Assembly: GCA_022843385.1 (NCBI GenBank)
Contig: JALHNT010000021.1
Coordinates: 62,001-126,000, forward strand
DNA from: Anaerolineae bacterium
GTDB lineage: Bacteria; Chloroflexota; Anaerolineae; Aggregatilineales; Phototrophicaceae
Reading direction: 5' to 3'
Length of the DNA: 64,000 nucleotides
Shown: positions 42,491-51,570 of the stretch, in pieces
How the letters are laid out: each line of letters starts with the position of its first letter
Numbering within the stretch: the stretch's first letter is position 1
Position numbers and translations under genes: made by a program
The notes under the pieces: model-generated
The model's database searches: none
Seen by the model: the letters and a program-made list of their open reading frames with translations, nothing else
What the model was told of the DNA's origin: nothing

Positions 42491-44751
42491 TGTCGGATTC
42501 TCCTCGACCAGTTGTTAATCACGACCGCGATCAGGATGATGCCGCCGATCACGCCGTCGAACAGGCGTGCATCGACCCCCACCAGCACCAGGCCGGTCTG
42601 CACCATGCCGAAGATGAACACGCCCAGCAGCGCCCCCAGGATGCTGCCATACCCGCCGGAGAGCAGCGCCCCGCCGATCACGGTGGCGGCGATGACTTCC
42701 AGCTCCAGACCGGTGCCGCGCAGCGCGTCGATGCTTTGCAGGCGCGAGGCATCCAGCAGCGAAGCGAACCCAACCAGCAGCGCCAGTAGCACATAATTCA
42801 TGGTGCGGATGCGGTTGACATTGATACCCTGCGCTCGCGCTGCGCCGGGGTTGCCGCCCACCGCGAAGGTCGCGTTGCCGTAGCGGGTTTGATTGAGGAT
42901 GAACTGGAACACGACTACCAGCACCAGCCACCAGAAGACGCCGATGCGCAGGTTGATCTCGCGCGGGATGTCGCCGATGATGGGCAGGGCGTTAATGCGC
43001 CCATTCAGCAGGTCAAAGAAGCTGACGGTCAGGAGCGACTGACCCTGGGTTAATTGCGAGACTTGTTCCAGCGCGCCACCAACCAGCATGTACAGGATGG
43101 TTGCCACCATGACAACCGTGATGATCAGATAGATCGTTGAACCCAGCAGGCTGACGAAACGGAAATCGCTGGTGCTGACGGCATAAGTCGCTCGCTGCTC
43201 CTGCCATCGCCGATAAATGCCAGTCAACACGGATCGCCCGATGAAGATCATCGCCCCGGCGAATACCAGCGCCCCGATCAGCAGCAGGATGCGGCTCAAT
43301 TCAACATAGGGCGGCTCGTTGAAATAATCAACATAACGCAGCGTTCGCCCACCCGCGATCAGCACCAACGGGATCGCGCGCAGCATCAACTGAGTCGCCA
43401 GGGTGACGATGAAGGAGGGGATGCCGGTGCGAATCAGCAGGAAGCCATTGACGTAACCGAAGCCAGCTGTGACGAGCAGCGCCAGCACGCCAGCCAGGAT
43501 CGGGTTCAGCTGTGGCAGTCGCCACTGAAAGGCAGTGCCGATCAGGATGACGAAGGCGATCCACACCCCGGCGATGATGATGCCGCGCAGCGTCCGGCGA
43601 TCTAATATCTGTCCAAAAGCGAAAGCCAGCACCGGAATGCTCAACATCACCAGCAGCAGGTCGAATGTCAACTGCGCTGTGATCAGACCGAGAAATGCCA
43701 GCCCGCCGATGCCCAGCAGCGAACCGACCGACAGATCGAACTCGCCGGAGATCATCAGCATGGTTGTGCCAATGGCGACGATGCCGCGTGTAATATTGTT
43801 GCTGAGGGCGCTCGCCAGCGACACCGGTTGCAGGAATAGATCGGTGGCGACCGAGAACAGCATGAAGATAGCGAAGAAACCAATGATCGCGCCGGCTCCG
43901 GGCGACTTCGCCAGGTTGTTGCGGATCGATTGACCAGCAGGCACTCGTGACGCGCTGACATCGCGCGCTTTGGCGCGTTCGCTCAACTGACCGCTGATCT
44001 CTTTGCGCACACCGACTTCACTGTAATCGGCTGAGAGGTAGCTGTAGGCGGCAATCGACGCAAACACCAGCACCAGTCCTGGCGCAATTCCCAGAAAGAT
44101 GGTCGCCGCATGGTCAAATATCGTGCCGCCCAGTTCGCGCAGCAGTGGATTAATCTCAAACAGACCGGAGACGAACAGTACCAGGCCGCAGAAGACACCG
44201 ACAAATAAGAGCCATTGCCCCCACGACCAGGCCGGGCGTTCGCGCCGCCAGAAACCCAGAACTGTGCGCAGGCAGAAACCGGCAGCCACAATGCCCAGCA
44301 CGACCACAGTCAGTTCGATCCAGTTGAGATCGCGCCGGCTGATGTTCACCCGTTCACCCAGCGCCAGCCAACCGGTCAACACCTGCACGACAATCAGCAG
44401 GATGACCCCGCCAATCCCGCCCAGCGTTGCCATGCTGAAGCGCAGGCCCGCCGTCAATGGCCCGTTTTCGTCCAGGTAGGCGCGGACGCCATTCCGTGAC
44501 TCGCGCATGATGCCCAACGCCGACCATACGGCAAAGACAGTCCAGGCGAGTCCGAGCGCGATGAGAGCGATCTCGCCCAGATTGAAGTCGCGCCGGCTGA
44601 TATTCACGCGGTCGCCGAGCGCAATCCAGCCTGCGATAATCTGTTCAGCAACAAGGAAGCTGATGAGTCCTGACAACAGGACGAGGAGGACATGGAGATT
44701 GGGTGTTCGGATACCGGCGCGCTGCCGAGGCGCGGACGTTGCAACGGCCAT
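42487..44751 (-). CDS. Sugar ABC transporter permease with duplicated N-terminal extension
   Basis: A 754-residue inner-membrane permease of the CUT2/BPD_transp_2 class. This is roughly twice the usual 320-350 residues. The true permease part starts near residue 270 (GAGAIIGFFAIFMLF), with MLMISGEFDLSVGSLLG and LLSGGYGSILGALLG typical of the family. The extra N-terminus contains an 86-residue duplication: GWIALGDRVNISRRDFN (41-57) and GWLALGERVNISRRDLN (127-143), each followed by a hydrophobic stretch. Start at ATG 44751 with AAGGA 8 nt upstream; the earlier frame from 44817 is rejected. It follows the binding-protein gene after a hairpin. Confidence 0.9.
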   Translation of the reverse strand: MAVATSAPRQRAGIRTPNLHVLLVLLSGLISFLVAEQIIAGWIALGDRVNISRRDFNLGEIALIALGLAWTVFAVWSALGIMRESRNGVRAYLDENGPLTAGLRFSMATLGGIGGVILLIVVQVLTGWLALGERVNISRRDLNWIELTVVVLGIVAAGFCLRTVLGFWRRERPAWSWGQWLLFVGVFCGLVLFVSGLFEINPLLRELGGTIFDHAATIFLGIAPGLVLVFASIAAYSYLSADYSEVGVRKEISGQLSERAKARDVSASRVPAGQSIRNNLAKSPGAGAIIGFFAIFMLFSVATDLFLQPVSLASALSNNITRGIVAIGTTMLMISGEFDLSVGSLLGIGGLAFLGLITAQLTFDLLLVMLSIPVLAFAFGQILDRRTLRGIIIAGVWIAFVILIGTAFQWRLPQLNPILAGVLALLVTAGFGYVNGFLLIRTGIPSFIVTLATQLMLRAIPLVLIAGGRTLRYVDYFNEPPYVELSRILLLIGALVFAGAMIFIGRSVLTGIYRRWQEQRATYAVSTSDFRFVSLLGSTIYLIITVVMVATILYMLVGGALEQVSQLTQGQSLLTVSFFDLLNGRINALPIIGDIPREINLRIGVFWWLVLVVVFQFILNQTRYGNATFAVGGNPGAARAQGINVNRIRTMNYVLLALLVGFASLLDASRLQSIDALRGTGLELEVIAATVIGGALLSGGYGSILGALLGVFIFGMVQTGLVLVGVDARLFDGVIGGIILIAVVINNWSRRIRQ

Positions 44752-44837
44752 AGAAGGGTTCCTTGTAATAGTCTTTTTCAAAAGCCAGGGGTCAGGGGGA
44801 TGCCGCCTGAGCCACATTCAACTAAAGTGCAATCTAG

Positions 44838-44867
44838 CGAATGAGGGAGCAGTTGCTCCCCCATTCG
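44838..44867 (-). terminator. Stem-loop between binding-protein and permease genes
   Basis: 14-nt arms with one mismatch (CGAATGnGGGAGCA paired with TGCTCCCnCATTCG, 2-nt loop). There is no U-tract, so partial read-through or protection of the upstream message is likely. That would raise binding-protein levels over the membrane components. Confidence 0.6.
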
Positions 44868-44897
44868 GTGTGTTAAAGCATCGAACCGCGATTCGAC

Positions 44898-45875
44898 TTA
44901 GCGGTAGCCGCCAGCGACCAGGGCGCGGATGGCTTCCAGATTGGTGGAGTCGATCACGCCGGGGCCGGTGAAGATGTCGCCACCGGGCTGGAGCTTGTAC
45001 TGGCTGTTGAGGAACAGCCACATGATGGTCTCGAAGCCCTGCAGGTACGGCTGCTGGTCAATCGCCTGGAGCAGCTTGCCTTCGCCGATCATGTCGAAGA
45101 TTTCTTCGCTGGTGTCGTGCGTGGTGGCATACAGACCGGTGCGGCCCGATTCATTCAGGTACAGATTCAGCGCAGCCGAGGGGTTCGGGCCGAGCATGAA
45201 AATGGCGTTGGTGTCGGGGTTGGCGGTGAAGTAATCAGCGATCTTGCCCGCGCTTTCGGTCGGGTCATTGGTGATGTCCAGGATGTCGAGGGCGATACCA
45301 TTTTCCTCGAAGACATCACGGACGCCGGCGCAGCGCGCTTCCAGACCACTGTGGCCCTGTTCCTGGATGGTGCAGACGCCCTTGGCGATGGTCACGCCAT
45401 CGGTAGCCGCCTGGCTGATGACGCGGCGGGCATTGCTCTGGCCGCCGGTACGTTCGTTTGCACCGACATAGAACAGAACCTGGAGCGCGTTGTCGGTGCC
45501 AGCATTCTTGTCAGCGGTGTTGAAGATGATGACCGGGATGCCACGTTCGCGGGCCGTTGCCACGCCAGAACGAACCACTTCCGCATCCGGGGCGCTGGTG
45601 CCGATGCCGGTCGGGTTAGCGGCCAGGGCATCTTCCCAGTAATTCGCCATCGCTTCGGCGCTGTAGCTGGGGTCGCCCAGCCAGGTGCATTCCGCGCTCA
45701 ACAGGGCGCAGGCATCCACCATACCCTTTTCAACGGTTGACCAGAAGGGGTTGCCTGCCGGGCTGCCGTGCGCGATCATGATGAACTTGAGGCCGGAGGA
45801 CTGCGCACCGGCCACGCCCAGGCTGACCAGCAGAATCCCCATAATGACGAGTGCGACAAATACCAAACGTTTCAT
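44898..45875 (-). CDS. Sugar ABC transporter substrate-binding protein
   Basis: A 325-residue extracytoplasmic receptor of the RbsB-like type (Peripla_BP_4). The signal peptide (FVALVIMGILLVSLGVAGA) ends near AGA-Q. The mature fold starts FIMIAHGSPAGNPFWSTVEKG, where NPFW is the family sugar-binding start. GTSAPDAEVVRSGVA and DNALQVLFYVG follow, with a hinge and a second lobe. There is no lipobox Cys, so release or anchoring by another route is possible. It starts at ATG 45875 after AAGGAG at 10 nt. First gene of the binding protein, permease, ATPase and lipoprotein operon. Confidence 0.92.
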   Translation of the reverse strand: MKRLVFVALVIMGILLVSLGVAGAQSSGLKFIMIAHGSPAGNPFWSTVEKGMVDACALLSAECTWLGDPSYSAEAMANYWEDALAANPTGIGTSAPDAEVVRSGVATARERGIPVIIFNTADKNAGTDNALQVLFYVGANERTGGQSNARRVISQAATDGVTIAKGVCTIQEQGHSGLEARCAGVRDVFEENGIALDILDITNDPTESAGKIADYFTANPDTNAIFMLGPNPSAALNLYLNESGRTGLYATTHDTSEEIFDMIGEGKLLQAIDQQPYLQGFETIMWLFLNSQYKLQPGGDIFTGPGVIDSTNLEAIRALVAGGYR

Positions 45876-46044
45876 ATGACAAAGTCTCCTTGCTTAAGAA
45901 CTTTCTTTTGTATCGTGCATTCCGATACCGGACAATAATCATACACAGATCATTTCAAGCGCGCAACAAGTTTGATGATTTGTGTCGGATGCCAATCCTG
46001 CTTACAATTCCCCGTTAACTATCAACCTGTTTCGAGATGTGAAG

Positions 46045-46392
46045 ATGTTCAAACGTGAAAACCTTAAACCTGTTGTGATTTCGCTGCTCTTGCTGGGCAT
46101 CCTGGCGCTAGTGCTGGGAGTGGGTTGGTTCGCCCAGACCTCGCTGGCGCGGGAAAACAACGCCGCCTATAAGGCCAAACAGGCTCAGGCCGCTGTCGCC
46201 GTGCCGGATGAGAGCGCGGCCTATGCTCTGATGAGCGCCGATATGGAGCTGCGGGATATTGAACGCAATCGTTACTTCGCTGTCATCCTCATTGGTGCCG
46301 GCGTCATCCTGATCTCTGCTGGTTGGTTAGGAAATGATATGCTTCGCCCGCGCAAGCTGCCTCCCGTATCGTCCCCAACCTCAACCGCCTGA
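46045..46392 (+). CDS. Small two-helix membrane protein
   Basis: 115 residues. Helices are predicted at about residues 9-31 (VVISLLLLGILALVLGVGWF) and 74-93 (YFAVILIGAGVILISAGWL), with a charged helical part between. The C-terminus is Pro/Ser-rich. Not recognised. Start chosen at ATG 46045 (MFKRENLK); the longer frame from 45982 lacks a good site. It is divergent from the sugar-binding protein and lies 79 nt upstream of the histidine kinase. The two may be linked, but nothing in the sequence shows it. Confidence 0.55.
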   Translation: MFKRENLKPVVISLLLLGILALVLGVGWFAQTSLARENNAAYKAKQAQAAVAVPDESAAYALMSADMELRDIERNRYFAVILIGAGVILISAGWLGNDMLRPRKLPPVSSPTSTA

Positions 46393-46406
46393 AACTTAAT
46401 CAAACG

Positions 46407-46436
46407 TTGGGACTTCAAGGATGAACGCGCTATACT
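46407..46436 (+). promoter_or_regulatory. Candidate promoter of the kinase operon
   Basis: -35 TTGGGA (46407-46412), 18-nt spacer, -10 TATACT (46431-46436). It lies 35 nt upstream of the kinase ATG. Confidence 0.5.
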
Positions 46437-46471
46437 TTTAACAGGCGTTAATCTTGGAAGGGGCAGTGCGG

Positions 46472-47932
46472 ATGACCCCCATTCTCAGTCATCAGGACTT
46501 TGCGACCGAAGTCCGTTCTGACCGTCTGAATATACTCTGGCGCACCACTTTTGCCGGGAGTTTCATCGGCTTCTGGGCCATTGCTACCTACGGCATGATG
46601 GCACGGATTGAGATTGGCCCCTATCTGCTGGCACTGCTGGTGATCGCCAGCGGCTGCCTGCTGACCCGTACGCTGCTGCGACAGGATCATTTTGCTGCGG
46701 CGGTATGGTGTTACGCGGTTGGGCTGGTCGCCAGCGTCTTCATCCTGCTCCTCACGGGTAATGAAGCGGTTACCGAAGTCACGCCCTTTATCTTCCCCGT
46801 GATCGTCTTTATCGTCGGCCTGCTGCTGTCACCCCGACATACGCTGCTTGTTGTGGTTGTTGCAGCGGGTTTGCTCCTGTTCGCCCCATCGCTCAATCCG
46901 CGCGGATCGTTGGTCGGCCCCCATCAATTGTTCGCTCTGGCGCTGACCATCATCAGTTGGTTGCTGGCGGCGCAGGTGACCGGGGAACTGTATCAGGTGA
47001 CCGAATGGGCGCTGCTGAATTATCAGCGCGAGCGCAAGACCACCGAAGCGCTGCACGAAAACCGCGAGCTGCTGGAACGTGCCCTCAAGCGCAGTCAGGT
47101 GTTGGGCGAAGAATTGACCAAAGCCAACCAGCAGTTGGATGCGGCGCGCCAATCCGCCGAAGAAGCCAAGAACTTTCGCGGTCAATTTCTGGCAAATATG
47201 AGTCACGAATTGCGCACCCCGCTGAATGCCATCATCGGCTTCAGCAAGACCATGCTCAGTTTCCCTATGATGTATGATGGACAGGAACTCCCGCCAACCT
47301 ACCGCAATGATTTGACCCAGATTCATCGCAGTGGTCAGACACTCCTCGGACTGATTAATGACATCCTCGACCTGTCCAAAGTGGATGCCGGCAAGCTGGA
47401 AATTAACATGCAGCGGGTCGAACTCCAGCCGGTCTTCGACAGTGTGCTATCCACAGCGCAAGGGCTGCTCGGCGATAAGCCGGTTACCCTGGAGACAGAA
47501 CTGCCGGAGAGCCTGCCCGATGTCTGGGCAGACGAAGCCCGCATCCGACAGGTTTTGCTTAATCTGTATAGTAATGCTGTTAAATTCACCGACAAAGGTT
47601 CAATCACGCTCGGTCTGCGCGAGAATGACCTAGGTGTCATCATCAGCGTGCGTGACACCGGTTCCGGCATCGACCCGCTGTATCATGAAGCCATCTTTGA
47701 GGAGTTCAAGCAGGCCAACAACATCGGGCGCGATCCCCGTGCCGGGGCTGGGCTGGGGCTGGCGATCAGCCGTCAACTGCTCGACCTGATGGATGGGCGC
47801 ATCTGGCTGGAGAGCAGCGTTGGGCAGGGCAGCACCTTTTCGATCCAGCTTCAGCGGTATCGGGAAGGGTTGGTCCAGCCGCGCAGTCGCCCGATCCGCA
47901 AGCCCGCGCTCGAAACAGAAAAGGCTTCGTAA
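46472..47932 (+). CDS. Membrane sensor histidine kinase
   Basis: 486 residues. Five to six N-terminal membrane helices form an integral sensor, from about residue 25 to 185, then a coiled-coil linker. The kinase core has H245 in FLANMSHELRTPLNAIIGFS, the N box in VLLNLYSNAVKFTDKG, G1 in VRDTGSGIDP and G2 in GAGLGLAIS. There is no receiver domain. Start chosen at ATG 46472, with GGAAGGGG 8 nt upstream. TTG 46454 would begin inside that site. Two receiver-only genes follow after 3 nt each, so it probably phosphorylates one or both. Confidence 0.92.
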   Translation: MTPILSHQDFATEVRSDRLNILWRTTFAGSFIGFWAIATYGMMARIEIGPYLLALLVIASGCLLTRTLLRQDHFAAAVWCYAVGLVASVFILLLTGNEAVTEVTPFIFPVIVFIVGLLLSPRHTLLVVVVAAGLLLFAPSLNPRGSLVGPHQLFALALTIISWLLAAQVTGELYQVTEWALLNYQRERKTTEALHENRELLERALKRSQVLGEELTKANQQLDAARQSAEEAKNFRGQFLANMSHELRTPLNAIIGFSKTMLSFPMMYDGQELPPTYRNDLTQIHRSGQTLLGLINDILDLSKVDAGKLEINMQRVELQPVFDSVLSTAQGLLGDKPVTLETELPESLPDVWADEARIRQVLLNLYSNAVKFTDKGSITLGLRENDLGVIISVRDTGSGIDPLYHEAIFEEFKQANNIGRDPRAGAGLGLAISRQLLDLMDGRIWLESSVGQGSTFSIQLQRYREGLVQPRSRPIRKPALETEKAS

Positions 47933-47935
47933 GCC

Positions 47936-48298
47936 ATGCGCATCGTCTACGTCGAAGATAATCCGACCAACGCCTTGCTGGTCGAGCGCGTAGCGAATGC
48001 TGGCAAACATCAGGTCATTCACTACACCGACGGCGAGAGTGCATTGGCGCATTACCCGGACGATCTGCCGGACTTCCTGCTGGTGGATGTTCAATTGAGT
48101 GGGGCACTGGATGGGTTGGATGTGGTGCGGGAACTGCGGGCGGCTGGCGAAACCGTCCCGATCTTTGCCTTGACGGCCTATGCCATGAAAGGGGATGAAG
48201 TCCGCTGCCTCGCAGCCGGCTGCGACGGCTATCTGGCGAAACCGGTTGATATTGTAGCGTTAATGGACTTGTTTGATACTTATGCTGCGCGGAGGTGA
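47936..48298 (+). CDS. Single-domain response regulator
   Basis: A 120-residue CheY-like receiver domain alone. Phospho-acceptor D51 is in FLLVDVQ, acidic partners are in IVYVEDNPTN, the conserved Thr is in ALTAYAM, and Lys in LAKPVD. There is no output domain, so it should act by protein contact, probably relaying phosphate. It starts at ATG 47936, 3 nt after the kinase stop. Confidence 0.9.
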   Translation: MRIVYVEDNPTNALLVERVANAGKHQVIHYTDGESALAHYPDDLPDFLLVDVQLSGALDGLDVVRELRAAGETVPIFALTAYAMKGDEVRCLAAGCDGYLAKPVDIVALMDLFDTYAARR

Positions 48299-48301
48299 AT
48301 C

Positions 48302-48760
48302 ATGACTCAGCGGATCGCATTGACGGTGGATGATGTCGGGGCTAACCGGGAGTTTCTCGAACGGCTGTTGACGGGTGCAAAGTTTGAAGTCCTGAGCGCG
48401 GCCACCGGGGGTGAAGCCTTCAGTCTGATTGAAAAGGTCGATGAACTGCCGCTGGCGGTGGTCGATATGAAGCTGCCCGACATGAGTGGCCTGCAACTGA
48501 TCGGGCATCTCCGTCAGAAATACCCCAAATCCTATCTGGTCATCGCCAGCATGTACGACGAACGTTCCAAGATGGTCGCCGCTTTTGACATTGGCTGCAA
48601 CGCCTACCTGGTCAAGCCCAACGGCTTCATGGAGTTATTTCAGCGCCTCATGACCGTTGAGCTGGATGCACTGCGCGAGGATCAACCCTTGATTGTGGAT
48701 CAGTATGGGGCGCGCCACTTCAAAGGGACAACCGGCCTTTTCCCCAAAGTGACCGTCTAG
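48302..48760 (+). CDS. Response regulator receiver protein
   Basis: 152 residues: a receiver domain with D55 in AVVDMKLPD, the DD pair in LTVDDVGAN, and Lys in LVKPNG, followed by a short unrecognised tail (VDQYGARHFKGTTGLFPKVTV). No DNA-binding domain is present. It starts at ATG 48302, 3 nt after the previous receiver stop, in the same operon. Confidence 0.88.
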   Translation: MTQRIALTVDDVGANREFLERLLTGAKFEVLSAATGGEAFSLIEKVDELPLAVVDMKLPDMSGLQLIGHLRQKYPKSYLVIASMYDERSKMVAAFDIGCNAYLVKPNGFMELFQRLMTVELDALREDQPLIVDQYGARHFKGTTGLFPKVTV

Positions 48761-48898
48761 CGCAAGCTGAGAGCAAATGGGTAGGATATTCGTCGGAGAA
48801 GACCTGTTCTGTGCCGATCTTGAGCGACGTCGATACCTGTGAACGGATCTGCTCTTAACTGACAACCAGGAACTAGAAACTAGGAACGAACAACTAAC

Positions 48899-49807
48899 CT
48901 ACGCCAGCATGTGCATCAAACCGGGCTGAATGCGGAAAATGAAATCCTGCCCGCTGTTGTGTTCGCCATCCAGATCGAGGCTCACTGCGCCCTTCAGACC
49001 ACGTATCTGCACTTCCCGCGCCTGGGCATGACGCACCGCCGGATGGGTGAGGTGCGTCGCAGCGTATACCCGGTACAGCGCTCGCAGAATCGTCGGCTTC
49101 GAAACGCCCTTCACCAGAATCACATCGAACAGGCCGTCATCGGTTCGCGCCAGGGGGGCCACCCGCATTCCATGTCCGAAGGTCGTGCCGTTGGCGACGG
49201 CCACCAGATAGGCATCACCTTCATACCAGTCCTGTCCATCCAACCGCACCTGCATCGGCTGCGGCTCATACTTCAGGATCGACTCCACCGTGGCTTTCAG
49301 GAATGTCCACGGCTTGCGGATCGGTGTGTTGTTCACCCGCCGGTCCACCTCACCGCTTAAACCGACGCTGGCGATATTCAGGAAATGTTCCTGTTCCCCA
49401 CCGAAGGTCAGCAGCCCGACATCAGTTGCCTCTGGTTGTGCCTGGGCAATCCAGCGCGCTGCCGCGTGAATATCAAAAGGGATTCCCTTATGCCGCGCCC
49501 AATCGCGACCGGAGCCGATGGGCAGATTGCCGTAGATCATGGGCGTGCTGTCCGGGTGTTGAGCATTGAAGTGAGCCAACGCATTCACCAGCGCATGGTT
49601 GGTGCCGTCGCCGCCGATGGCGATGACGCGGGTGATGCCGGCTTCATAGGCTTTTTCCAGGTGTTGCGCCACGTCCTGTGGTCGTTGGGTGATGGCGACC
49701 AGCAGTTCCCCCAGCAATTGCCACAGCAGTGGCTCGATCTCTTTCCAGGCTAAACCGGCTCGTCCGCTGCCAGCGTGGGGGTTGAGGATGACCAGCGTCT
49801 TGCTCAT
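48899..49807 (-). CDS. Diacylglycerol/lipid kinase family protein
   Basis: A 302-residue kinase of the DAGK/YegS-like group, which phosphorylates lipid hydroxyls with ATP at the membrane. VILNPHAGSGRAG at the start and IGGDGTNHALVNAL (GGDGT ATP motif) identify the family, with GSGRDWARHKGIP next. The C-terminal beta domain (VRLDGQDWYEGDAYLVAVANG) is typical. It starts at ATG 49807, overlapping the upstream receiver gene by 4 bp. Possible substrates are diacylglycerol or related lipids. Confidence 0.88.
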   Translation of the reverse strand: MSKTLVILNPHAGSGRAGLAWKEIEPLLWQLLGELLVAITQRPQDVAQHLEKAYEAGITRVIAIGGDGTNHALVNALAHFNAQHPDSTPMIYGNLPIGSGRDWARHKGIPFDIHAAARWIAQAQPEATDVGLLTFGGEQEHFLNIASVGLSGEVDRRVNNTPIRKPWTFLKATVESILKYEPQPMQVRLDGQDWYEGDAYLVAVANGTTFGHGMRVAPLARTDDGLFDVILVKGVSKPTILRALYRVYAATHLTHPAVRHAQAREVQIRGLKGAVSLDLDGEHNSGQDFIFRIQPGLMHMLA

Positions 49808-50166
49808 TGGCGCAGCAATTGGTTGAAGTCGTTCAGGGTGAACGGCTTGGGGAGAACTCCATCCAGATAGGCTGCTTCTGGCGCTTCAAAGCGCGGATCA
49901 TGCGGATTGGCGCTCATCATAACAAATCGCACGGTTTCCCAATGCGGGTTCTGGCGCACATAAATGAGCAGTTGCAGGCCATCCATGTGTGGCATGGTCA
50001 GGTCGCTGATGATGAGGTTGGGTGTGAATTGCCCCCCTTCCAGAATCGCCACTGCTTCTTCGCCGGTACGCGCCAGCGTCACCTGCTGACCGCCCCATTC
50101 AAGGAGCTCGAGAAGGAGTTGTGCCATATCTGGATTGTCTTCGACCAGGAGAATCTGGTTGCTCAC
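49804..50166 (-). CDS. Single-domain response regulator
   Basis: A 120-residue receiver: acid pair in LLVEDNPDM, D55 in LIISDLTMPHMDG, Ser in MMSAN, and Lys in LPKPFT. Start chosen at GTG 50166, with GAGGA 9 nt upstream. A longer frame to 50244 is less likely. It overlaps the lipid kinase gene by 4 bp, so the two are co-translated. A phosphorelay influence on lipid metabolism is possible but unshown. Confidence 0.88.
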   Translation of the reverse strand: MSNQILLVEDNPDMAQLLLELLEWGGQQVTLARTGEEAVAILEGGQFTPNLIISDLTMPHMDGLQLLIYVRQNPHWETVRFVMMSANPHDPRFEAPEAAYLDGVLPKPFTLNDFNQLLRQ

Positions 50167-50304
50167 TACCTTATGTCCTCGCTCGGTTGCTCGCGCATCG
50201 GATCGCACCCTGACCCGATAGATTGGGAAAACTATGTGCCTCAATTATCCTATAATCTAACCACAAATTAACGATAATGCAATCCGCCGAAGGGTTGAGG
50301 TTTC

Positions 50305-51570
50305 CTATCCTCGAATATGATAATCGCCGACGATCACCCATTTGTAGGTCGTCAGCTCTTCCAGCGCCATCGGGCCGCGCGCGTGCAGCTTTTGTGTGCT
50401 GACGGCGATCTCTGCCCCCAACCCCAGAGCGCTGCCATCGGTGAAGCGGGTGCTGGCATTCCAGTAGACCGCCGCCGAATCGATCTCATCGAGAAACCGG
50501 TTGGCATGATCAACATCATGCGTCAGGATGCCGTCGGAGTGTTGGGTGCTGTGCTGCTGAATGTGGGCGATGGCCTCATCCAGTCCGTCGACGACCTTCA
50601 CGCTCAGGATCAGCGCGTACCACTCGGTGTCGAAATCTTGTGGGCCAGCCGCTTCGACAGCCGGCGAATACCCGTCGAGAAGCTGCATGGCGCGCGGATC
50701 CGCTTTGAAGATCACGCCTTCCTTGCCCACCGCATCCACCAGCTTCGGCAGGAATACCGCCGCGACCTGCTGATGCACCAGCACCGTCTCCACCGAGTTG
50801 CAGACGGCCGGGCGCTGCGTTTTGGCGTTGTGGATGACCTTGAGCGACGCCTCGGCATCCGCCGACTCATCCACAAACAGGTGGCAGATGCCGATGCCGC
50901 CAGTGATGACCGGAATGGTGCTGTTCTCGCGGCATAAGCGGTGCAGGTCATTGCCCCCGCGCGGGATAATCATGTCGATGTATTGGTGCAGCTTGAGCAT
51001 CTCGTTCACATATTGGCGCTCGGTGCTTTCGATATACTGCACCGCATCAGCCGGCAATCCACAATCGGTGAGCGCCTGGCGCAGCAGCCCGACCAGCGCC
51101 ATATTCGTCCGCATCACTTCCTTACCGCCGCGCAGGATGACCGCGTTGCTGCTCTTGACCGCCAGCGTCACTACATCCACTGTCACGTTCGGGCGCGACT
51201 CATAGATCACCCCCAGCACCCCCAGTGGAGTTCGCCGCCGCGTCACCCGCAGCCCGTTCTCCAGTGTACGCGACTCGATCTCGCGTCCCACCGGGTCGGG
51301 CAATTCGGCCACTTTTCGTACATCAGCGATCATGCCCGTCATGCGCCTGACCATATCCATCCGGTCACGAATCCAGATTTCATCAACGCCATTGGCACGG
51401 GCATCGCTCACATCCAGCGCATTCGCTTCGAGGATAGCCGGTGTGTGGCGCTCCAGCGCCTCAGCCATCGCCATCAGCGCACCATTCTTTTGCTCGGTGC
51501 TGGCCTTCGCCAGTTGTGTTGCGGCGGCGCGGGCGCGCTGGCCGAGTTCGATCAGGTTGATTGCCGTCAT
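50305..51570 (-). CDS. proA: Gamma-glutamyl phosphate reductase
   Basis: Reduces glutamyl-5-phosphate with NADPH to glutamate semialdehyde, the second step of proline synthesis. The 421-residue length is normal for ProA. Family marks: PLGVLGVIYESRPNVTVD, ILRGGKEVMRTN, IIPRGGNDLH, and the catalytic Cys in RPAVCNSVETVLVH. It starts at ATG 51570, overlapping the upstream Uma2 gene by 4 bp, so translation is coupled. It is last in the proB, uma2, uma2, proA run. Confidence 0.96.
   Translation of the reverse strand: MTAINLIELGQRARAAATQLAKASTEQKNGALMAMAEALERHTPAILEANALDVSDARANGVDEIWIRDRMDMVRRMTGMIADVRKVAELPDPVGREIESRTLENGLRVTRRRTPLGVLGVIYESRPNVTVDVVTLAVKSSNAVILRGGKEVMRTNMALVGLLRQALTDCGLPADAVQYIESTERQYVNEMLKLHQYIDMIIPRGGNDLHRLCRENSTIPVITGGIGICHLFVDESADAEASLKVIHNAKTQRPAVCNSVETVLVHQQVAAVFLPKLVDAVGKEGVIFKADPRAMQLLDGYSPAVEAAGPQDFDTEWYALILSVKVVDGLDEAIAHIQQHSTQHSDGILTHDVDHANRFLDEIDSAAVYWNASTRFTDGSALGLGAEIAVSTQKLHARGPMALEELTTYKWVIVGDYHIRG

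Noticed and set aside
48761..48898. Possible small gene between receiver and lipid kinase genes
   Set aside because: No frame with a ribosome site. Part of the text is word-like repeat (GGAACTAGAAACTAGG).
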